DNA of 9,734 bases. Origin: Bacillota bacterium. GTDB lineage: Bacteria > Bacillota > Negativicutes > Sporomusales > UBA7701. The notes below the pieces were generated by a model, which searched no databases, was not told the origin of the DNA, and saw nothing but the letters and a program-made list of their open reading frames with translations. The position numbers and the translations under genes are program-made. The stretch is taken from NCBI GenBank assembly GCA_023415075.1, contig JAEZLU010000301.1:1-9734 (forward strand), read 5' to 3'. Below, in pieces: positions 1 through 5,351 of this stretch; within the stretch, counting starts at the first letter, position 1; the number at the start of each line of letters is the position of its first letter.

Positions 1-10
1 GGCCAGTAGC

Positions 11-556
11 ATGGCGCGCTATGCTATCGTATTCGATCTCAAGCATTGTGTCGGCTGCCATTCGTGCACCGTCGCCTGTCGGGTGAACAACGACCTGCCA
101 ATCGACATGATTTACAATCCCGTCACCTCCGTAGGGCCCACCGGCGTTTACCCCCACCTCAGCATGGTCCATCTACCGCTCATCTGCATGCACTGCGATA
201 ACCCGCCCTGCGTAGACGCCTGCCCCACGTGTGCCTCCCAGCGCCGCGAAGACGGCATCGTTTTCGTCGAGGATAAAAAGTGCGTGGGTTGCCTGGCCTG
301 CGTCATGGCCTGCCCCTACGGGGCCCGCGTCAAGAACCACGCAACGGGCGCTGTACAGAAATGCGACTTCTGCAAGGAGCGGGTCGATGCCGGCCAACTG
401 CCGTACTGCGTCAACACCTGCCACCAGAAGGCCCGCATCTTCGGCGACCTGGACGACGAGACCAGCGAAGTATACAAACTCGTGAACGGTGAAAGGACTG
501 TGCGCCTGCTGTCAGAGCTTGGCACCGAGCCTTACGCCTTTTACATTTACGAATAG
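11..556 (+). CDS. 4Fe-4S ferredoxin-type electron transfer subunit (PsrB/DmsB/NrfC-like)
   Basis: This 181-residue protein is an electron-relay subunit of a complex iron-sulfur molybdoenzyme. It would carry electrons between a molybdopterin catalytic subunit and a membrane quinone-binding subunit. Four Cys motifs fit four [4Fe-4S] clusters: C13/C16/C19/C23; C59/C62/C67/C71, with the usual NPPC spacing; C91/C94/C97/C101; and C118/C121 followed by C133/C137 (CxxC-x11-CxxxC). No Tat signal or membrane segment is seen, so it is probably cytoplasmic. The ATG places the first Cys motif at residue 13, normal for the family. Only 10 bases lie upstream, so no ribosome binding site can be judged, and the frame has no stop between the window edge and the ATG. 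The NrfD-like gene follows after 14 bp. The likely catalytic partner is the molybdopterin protein at 2826-5015 or one upstream of the window. The family call is firm; the exact complex is not known. Confidence 0.93.
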   Translation: MARYAIVFDLKHCVGCHSCTVACRVNNDLPIDMIYNPVTSVGPTGVYPHLSMVHLPLICMHCDNPPCVDACPTCASQRREDGIVFVEDKKCVGCLACVMACPYGARVKNHATGAVQKCDFCKERVDAGQLPYCVNTCHQKARIFGDLDDETSEVYKLVNGERTVRLLSELGTEPYAFYIYE

Positions 557-570
557 GAGGTGGCTGGACT

Positions 571-1497
571 ATGTCACAAAAGCATGAAGGCTGGGGCTGG
601 ATGCTGGCCGTGGATTTCTTCTTCGCCGGCATGGGCGGCGCCATGCTGGTCATAGTCGGTATTGTCGACCTGTTCGCCGGCGAGGGCCGGACCTCGGTCC
701 TCGGCAGTTTCCTGGGGGCGGCGTTTATGGCCCTGGGCTCGGGTCTCCTGATTCTCGAGCTTGGGCGGCCCCTGCAATCCTGGCGGGTTTTCATGAACCC
801 TAAGGCCATCCTCACCGTCGGCGCCTGGGTAATGTCGCTGGCCATCTGCGCCGGCCTGGCCTATACCACCTTTTCCTTCGCCGTCTTCCCCTGGAGCGGT
901 GCTACTATCTTGCGTAAACTCGTGGCCATTTTCCTCATCCCTGCCGGCCTCGTCGTCGCCACCTACCCCGGCATCCTGCTGGGCCGCCATAAAGGCCGTC
1001 CCTTTTGGGTCGGCCCGGGCATGACCAGTCTTTTCGTGCTGTCCTCCTTCGTCACCGCCTTCGCCGCCCAGAGCCTGAGCGCCATGCTTGTAGCCCCGGC
1101 GGCCTCCGGCGAGGTTGTGAAGAGCTTCCCGGCGATAATCGCCGCCTTGCTCGCCGTCCAGTCGCTCCTCTGGTTCAGCTACCTGTGGGTCAAGCGCAGC
1201 GGTGCCACCGAGGCCGAAGCCGCCGCGGCCGAGAAATGGATCGGCGGCGCATATTCGGCGGTCTTCAAATACGGCTTTATCCTGGCCGGCACGCTGGTAC
1301 CGCTGATTCTGGTGCTCCTGCCGACAGCCTTTTTGCAGGCGGCGGGGGCGGCCCTGGTGCTGGCGGGAGGCCTTGTCATGCGCAACCTCGTGGTGTACGC
1401 CGGCGGCGACCGCACCTGGCTGCCGGGCGAACTGAAATACCGTTCGCGTCTGCCGCGGGGCGACGAACCCTTTTTACAAGCATGGAAGAGTAAATAG
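571..1497 (+). CDS. NrfD/PsrC-family integral membrane quinone-interacting subunit
   Basis: This 308-residue polytopic membrane protein of the NrfD/PsrC/DmsC class anchors a molybdoenzyme complex and exchanges electrons with quinones. About eight hydrophobic segments can be picked out, near residues 10-32, 43-62, 80-104, 114-137, 150-174, 186-207, 232-252 and 256-277. Family-type motifs include LELGRP at 62-67, the NPKAILTVGAW stretch at 76-86 and YPGILLG at 132-138. The C-terminal tail from about 280 is charged and probably cytoplasmic. No heme-ligand pattern is evident. The ribosome binding site AGGAGG (555-560) overlaps the stop codon of the ferredoxin gene, and the two genes are 14 bp apart, so they are probably co-translated as a B-C pair. 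The length matches the family. NrfD-type proteins occur in many complexes, so membrane anchor and quinone contact is the safe level of annotation. Confidence 0.92.
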   Translation: MSQKHEGWGWMLAVDFFFAGMGGAMLVIVGIVDLFAGEGRTSVLGSFLGAAFMALGSGLLILELGRPLQSWRVFMNPKAILTVGAWVMSLAICAGLAYTTFSFAVFPWSGATILRKLVAIFLIPAGLVVATYPGILLGRHKGRPFWVGPGMTSLFVLSSFVTAFAAQSLSAMLVAPAASGEVVKSFPAIIAALLAVQSLLWFSYLWVKRSGATEAEAAAAEKWIGGAYSAVFKYGFILAGTLVPLILVLLPTAFLQAAGAALVLAGGLVMRNLVVYAGGDRTWLPGELKYRSRLPRGDEPFLQAWKSK

Positions 1498-1512
1498 ACA
1501 GGGAGACTGGCG

Positions 1513-2826
1513 ATGCATCCAGCTGAAAATACCACCTCCAGAACTGTACTCAGTCATACCGAAAGCCTCTGTCCCGAGTGCCTGCGGGTCGTGGCCGCCG
1601 AGGTCGTGACCGAAGGCCGGGCCGTCTATCAGGAAAAGAGATGTCCCGAGCACGGTCCGTTCACAACCTACCTGTGGCCGGATGTCGACCACTATAAGTG
1701 GCTCCATTCCTTCGAATTTCCCTGCGTGCGGCCCAAGCAGCCGTCTGCTGCCCGCCGGGGCTGCCCGCTTGACTGCGGCTTGTGCACTTCCCACCGCCGT
1801 CAGCCGACACTGGTGGAGATCGAACTTACCCAGCGCTGCAACCTCCGTTGTCCGGTCTGCTTCATGGCGGCGGAGCCGGCGCAGCAGGCCGCGCCGCCCG
1901 ATCCCGGTCTGGAAGCCGTCGAGGGAATGTTCAGGGACATCTTGGCCAAGACCGGTCCTGAAACCAGTATCCAGCTGACGGGCGGCGAGCCGACGGTGCG
2001 GCCGGATCTGGCGGACGTCGTCCGGATTGGCCGCGAGGTGGGCTTCACCGCCATCGAGGTCAATACCAACGGGGTGGTTATCGGTGGCGAGCCCGCCTAT
2101 GCCAGGGAACTGGCCGCGGCGGGGGTCAGCGGGATATATCTGCAGTTCGACGGACTGAGCGGCCCGGTATATCGGACGATCCGCGGCCGGGATCTGCTGC
2201 CCGTTAAGCTCAGAGCAATTGAAAATTGCCGGGCGGCCGGCGTGCAGGTCGCATTGGCGATGACGGTAATCGGCGGCGTCAACGACGACCAAATGGGGGC
2301 GGTTCTCGATTTCGCCCTGGACAATCGCGATGTCGTGGTCGGCATCGCCTATCAGCCGGCCTTCGGGTCGGGGCGCTTCGAGGTGAAGCCCGGCCGCCGG
2401 CTGACGATGGGCGATATCGCCTTCATGCTGGCCGCGCAAAGCCATGGCCTGCTGGAGCCTTATGATCTCTGGCCGCTCGCTTGTGCGCCTCTGTGTGATT
2501 CGGCCACCTATCTGCTGGAAACCGAGGAGGGCCTCAGGCCGCTGACCCGGCTCATTTCCCGGCAGGAGTACGACGACTACTACAACCCGGACAGCCCGCA
2601 GGGGTCGGTATTCTGGGATATCGCCGCCGCGCGGTTTGGTGATTGCGGCCAGGGTTTATCCATCGCCGTGCTCAATTTCATGGATGCCTCCAGCATGGAC
2701 CTTCGGCGGCTGCGGGAGTGCAGCATGCTGGTAGCCGGGCCGGGAGGCAGACAGGTACCCTTTTGCGCTTATCAACTGACCGATCTTGCCGGCAATAAGC
2801 TGAGCGAAAAGCTCATTCGAGGCTGA
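1513..2826 (+). CDS. Radical SAM protein, COG1964 (MJ0619 / tetraether lipid synthase-like)
   Basis: This 437-residue radical SAM enzyme has the [4Fe-4S] motif C109-x3-C113-x2-C116 and the GGEP SAM-contact motif at 157-160. N-terminal to the core are metal-binding motifs: CPEC at 20-23, CPEHG from C44, and C84-x3-C88-x2-C91. A C-terminal segment (NFMDASSMDL at 388-397, then C403 and PFCAY at 417-421) resembles the end of COG1964 proteins. From memory, that family includes MJ0619, reported to methylate a pterin precursor, and the archaeal tetraether lipid synthase, which joins lipid chains. The auxiliary Cys groups could hold extra clusters or zinc. The start is supported by GGGAG at 1501-1505, 7 bases upstream. 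The gene sits between the membrane subunit and a molybdopterin enzyme and overlaps the latter by one base (TGATG). The context suggests modification of a cofactor, lipid or substrate for that complex. This role is inference; the substrate is unknown. Confidence 0.85.
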   Translation: MHPAENTTSRTVLSHTESLCPECLRVVAAEVVTEGRAVYQEKRCPEHGPFTTYLWPDVDHYKWLHSFEFPCVRPKQPSAARRGCPLDCGLCTSHRRQPTLVEIELTQRCNLRCPVCFMAAEPAQQAAPPDPGLEAVEGMFRDILAKTGPETSIQLTGGEPTVRPDLADVVRIGREVGFTAIEVNTNGVVIGGEPAYARELAAAGVSGIYLQFDGLSGPVYRTIRGRDLLPVKLRAIENCRAAGVQVALAMTVIGGVNDDQMGAVLDFALDNRDVVVGIAYQPAFGSGRFEVKPGRRLTMGDIAFMLAAQSHGLLEPYDLWPLACAPLCDSATYLLETEEGLRPLTRLISRQEYDDYYNPDSPQGSVFWDIAAARFGDCGQGLSIAVLNFMDASSMDLRRLRECSMLVAGPGGRQVPFCAYQLTDLAGNKLSEKLIRG

Positions 2827-5015
2827 TGGACATGTCGCAGGAAAAGCTTGTCAAGACGAACTGCCGCTTTTGCGGCTACCAGTGCGGCCTTATGGCCACG
2901 GTGAGGGACGGGCGGGTGACGGCGGTTGGCCCCGACCCCGACCAGTATCCCGGGGACGCCGGCATCCAGCGCGGCTGCCGGCGATGGCGGCTGGCGCCCG
3001 AGTTTCTTGACCACCCCCGGCGGATCAACTATCCGCTAAAAAGGGTCGGCGGGCGCGGCAGCGGGCAGTGGCAGCGGATATCCTGGGAGCAGGCGCTGGC
3101 TGAAATCGCCGCAAAGCTGGGAGGACTTAAGGAGAGCTACGGTCCGGCGACGCTCGCCACCTGCATCGGCGGTCCGCACGCCGTTTACTGGCCGCTCCAC
3201 CGCTTCATGAGTCTTTTCGGCAGTCCCAACAATGTGGGCATCGGGCAAATATGCTGGAACCCCGGCACCTTGGTCAACACCCTGACTTACGGCTGGACCA
3301 TCGAAAGCGAGCTCGAGCCCGAGCTTACGACCTGCGCCATGTTTTGGGGCACCAACCCGGCCGAGTCGGACAACTCGCTGCTGTGGCGCCAGCTTATCCA
3401 CTTTCGGCGGACCGGCAAACCATTGATCGTGGTCGACCCACGGCGGACGCGAACGGCCGAGCTGGCCACCCTCTGGCTGCCGGTGCGGCCGGGAACTGAC
3501 GCCGTGCTGGCCTTGGGGCTGCTCAACGTCATAATCGCCGAGCGGCTTTACGACGAGGGTTTCGTAAACTCCTGGTGCAACGGTTTCTCTGAGTTGTCCC
3601 GGCATGTGGCTGACTACTCGCCGCAGTACGTCGAGAGCGTCACCGGTGTCAAGGCGGCGGATGTTAAGGCGGCGGCCTGTCTTTATGCCGGGAGCAGCCC
3701 GGCCACCTTATTCACCGGCCGCGGCATCGATCAGATAGGCGGCAACAGTGTTCCTACCCACCGGGCTTTGGCGATAATGCGGGCCATAACCGGCAATCTC
3801 GATGTGCCCGGCGCTTCCCATTTATCGGAGATGCCCGATTTTATCCCCGAGCTCGATCTCGAGCTGAGCGAGCAGTTTCCCCCCGCGGCCCGCAGCAAGC
3901 AGTTGGGCCGGCTGGGGCTGCAAGCTTATGAGGCCTACGAGCGGATTCGCCGGCTGACGCTCCGGCACGGCAAGCGTCTGCCGATGCGCTACCTTACCTC
4001 GGCTCAGCCCAACCTTGTCTGGCGGGCCATGCTGACCGGCGAACCTTATCCCATTCGGGCGCTTATCGTCATGGCGACCAATCCGCTGTTGACCCAGGCG
4101 GACAGCCGCCTCGTTTACGAGGCGCTGAAAAGTCTCGATTTGCTCGTCGTCCTTGAGCTTTTCCCGACCCCCACCTCGATGCTGGCCGACTATGTGCTGC
4201 CGAGCACCGGCGCCCTCGAGCGGCCGCTCCTGGAGACAAAGGCGGGTACGGCGAACGTGGCCTATGGTGGCGCGCCTGCCGTCCGGCCTTATTACGAGCG
4301 CCGTCCCGACTACGACTTCTGGCGGGAACTGGGGCTGCGGCTCGGGCAGGAAAAAGACTGGCCGTGGGCGAGTTTGCCCGAGGCGCTGGCAGCCAGCCTG
4401 GCGCCTACCGGCTGGACCTGGGAGGATTTTTGCCAGGTTGGCCTGTACGCTTCGCAGGCCGAGTACCGCAAACATGAGCAGCCTGACAGGCAGACAGGCC
4501 GACCGGCGGGCTTTGCCACCGCCAGCGGCAAGATCGAGTTGTACTGCCAGCTGCTGGACCAACTCGGCGGCGAATCGCTGCCGGTGCCCAAAGAGCCGCC
4601 GGCGGTTACGCCGGAGTTTCCCCTATTGCTTATCACCGGGGCGCGGTTTCAGCCCTACTTCGCTTCGAGTTTTCGCCAGTTCGAGGCGCTAAGGGCCGTC
4701 CATCCCGAACCCTGGGCCGAGGTCAGCGCCGCTACCGCCGGCAGGCTGGGACTGGCGGACGGCAGTCCGGTATGGGTGATGACCGAGCGCGGGCGGGTCC
4801 GGTTTACCTTGAAGCTGGCTTCCATGCTTGACGATGTGGTGAGCGTCGAATACGGTTGGTGGTATCCGGAGATGGCGGGGACCGACCCCTGCCTGGCAGG
4901 CGTATGGCTGGCCAACGCCAATGTGCTGACAAATGCCGATTACGAAACGGCCGACCCGCTGGTGGGGACCGCCACCTATAACGGCCTCCCCTGCCGTATC
5001 GAGCCGGCGGGATAG
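2826..5015 (+). CDS. Molybdopterin (Mo/W) oxidoreductase, DMSO reductase superfamily, acetylene hydratase-like spacing
   Basis: This 729-residue catalytic subunit would bind a bis-pterin Mo or W cofactor and one [4Fe-4S] cluster. The N-terminal cluster motif is C13-x2-C16-x3-C20-x30-C51. The likely metal ligand is C143 in GQICWNPG, eight residues after GSPN. In acetylene hydratase, as I recall it, the W ligand is C141 after the same GSPN landmark and the length is about 730. The catalytic Asp that follows the second cluster Cys there is Gly17 here, so hydratase activity is not supported. C143 is followed by Trp, not the His typical of formate dehydrogenase. VVDPRRT at 202-208 and RPGTDAVLALG at 221-231 are family signatures, and the dinucleotide-binding domain starts near residue 600. 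No Tat signal is seen. The first ATG (2826) overlaps the previous stop; the in-frame ATG at 2832 (third codon) is better spaced from GAGG at 2819-2822. Substrate unknown. Confidence 0.9.
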   Translation: MDMSQEKLVKTNCRFCGYQCGLMATVRDGRVTAVGPDPDQYPGDAGIQRGCRRWRLAPEFLDHPRRINYPLKRVGGRGSGQWQRISWEQALAEIAAKLGGLKESYGPATLATCIGGPHAVYWPLHRFMSLFGSPNNVGIGQICWNPGTLVNTLTYGWTIESELEPELTTCAMFWGTNPAESDNSLLWRQLIHFRRTGKPLIVVDPRRTRTAELATLWLPVRPGTDAVLALGLLNVIIAERLYDEGFVNSWCNGFSELSRHVADYSPQYVESVTGVKAADVKAAACLYAGSSPATLFTGRGIDQIGGNSVPTHRALAIMRAITGNLDVPGASHLSEMPDFIPELDLELSEQFPPAARSKQLGRLGLQAYEAYERIRRLTLRHGKRLPMRYLTSAQPNLVWRAMLTGEPYPIRALIVMATNPLLTQADSRLVYEALKSLDLLVVLELFPTPTSMLADYVLPSTGALERPLLETKAGTANVAYGGAPAVRPYYERRPDYDFWRELGLRLGQEKDWPWASLPEALAASLAPTGWTWEDFCQVGLYASQAEYRKHEQPDRQTGRPAGFATASGKIELYCQLLDQLGGESLPVPKEPPAVTPEFPLLLITGARFQPYFASSFRQFEALRAVHPEPWAEVSAATAGRLGLADGSPVWVMTERGRVRFTLKLASMLDDVVSVEYGWWYPEMAGTDPCLAGVWLANANVLTNADYETADPLVGTATYNGLPCRIEPAG

Positions 5016-5030
5016 GGTCCTAAAATGAAA

Positions 5031-5060
5031 CTGTTATCGCAAAACCGGATAGCAGGATTT
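5031..5060 (+). terminator. Terminator-like stem-loop after the first operon
   Basis: CTGTTATC (5031-5038) pairs with GATAGCAG (5048-5055) through eight pairs, one of them a G-U wobble, around a 9-nt loop. Only three T follow, at 5058-5060, so it would be a weak rho-independent terminator at best. It begins 15 bp past the stop of the molybdopterin gene, a sensible place to end the first operon. It could instead be a 3'-end processing or stability hairpin. Confidence 0.35.
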
Positions 5061-5156
5061 AAGCCATGTTAGTCCGCTTTCTATGATCTGACAGGCAATT
5101 TTCCTTCCCAAAAAGAGATTATTCCCGTGGCGGCCCGACGGACAAAAAAAGCCGAT

Positions 5157-5168
5157 ACACCGCGGTGT
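5157..5168. promoter_or_regulatory. Perfect 12-bp palindrome, candidate regulator binding site
   Basis: ACACCGCGGTGT reads the same on both strands. It is centred about 35 bp upstream of the -24 element of the sigma-54 promoter, or about 60 bp upstream of the predicted start of transcription. A dyad in this place could be the site for an enhancer-binding protein, although these usually bind somewhat farther upstream. No known consensus is recognised. The assignment rests on symmetry and position only. Confidence 0.35.
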
Positions 5169-5196
5169 TGAGCGATTTTTGACGATGTTGCCGAAC

Positions 5197-5213
5197 TGGC
5201 ACGCATATTGCAT
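5197..5213 (+). promoter_or_regulatory. Sigma-54 (RpoN) -24/-12 promoter
   Basis: TGGCAC, five bases, then TTGCAT matches the RpoN consensus (TGGCAC-N5-TTGCW) at every defined position. The invariant GG lies at 5198-5199 and the GC at 5210-5211. Transcription should start near 5223, giving a leader of about 130 nt before the GTG of the second molybdopterin gene. Known biology of sigma-54 requires an ATP-dependent enhancer-binding activator, so expression is expected to be tightly inducible. No activator gene is in this window. Confidence 0.85.
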
Positions 5214-5240
5214 GGTTAATATTTGACTAAGACATGATGT

Positions 5241-5329
5241 CATCCAGACGGGACCGGGCAACGCCTGGAGGAGGTGTTTGGGTAGGAGAGTACCCCCGGC
5301 GGAACTTTGTAGCTCTAGGAAAACAAGTT
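5241..5329 (+). promoter_or_regulatory. Structured 5' leader, possible Mo/W-cofactor riboswitch
   Basis: Between the predicted transcription start and the second molybdopterin gene lie several potential helices. CCGGGC (5254-5259) pairs with GCCTGG (5263-5268) around AAC. GGGTA (5280-5284) pairs with TACCC (5291-5295). CCGGG (5254-5258) could alternatively pair with CCCGG (5295-5299). A closing helix between TCCAGA (5243-5248) and TCTAGGA (5314-5320) is possible with one bulge, as is a further hairpin of AACTT-GT (5303-5310) with ACAAGTT (5323-5329). The CCGGGCAACGCCTGG core, followed by a GG-rich run, is reminiscent of the Moco/Tuco RNA motif, which precedes molybdenum-cofactor and molybdoenzyme genes. 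I recall that motif only loosely. The position before a molybdoenzyme fits; the identity is tentative. Confidence 0.35.
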
Positions 5330-5351
5330 TCTTGAAAGGGTTGGTGAGACT

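Noticed and set aside
1474..2445. Minus-strand open frame of 323 codons opposite the radical SAM gene
   Set aside because: It lies over a + strand gene with invariant radical SAM motifs; the antisense product is low-complexity in character and has no motif.
3822..4562. Minus-strand open frame of 246 codons opposite the first molybdopterin gene
   Set aside because: It is a GC-driven antisense shadow of a confidently identified gene.
2826..5015. Annotation of the first molybdopterin enzyme as formate dehydrogenase or acetylene hydratase
   Set aside because: The metal-ligand Cys is followed by Trp, not the His typical of formate dehydrogenases, and the acetylene hydratase Asp is replaced by Gly. 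Only the superfamily and a resemblance in spacing can be defended.
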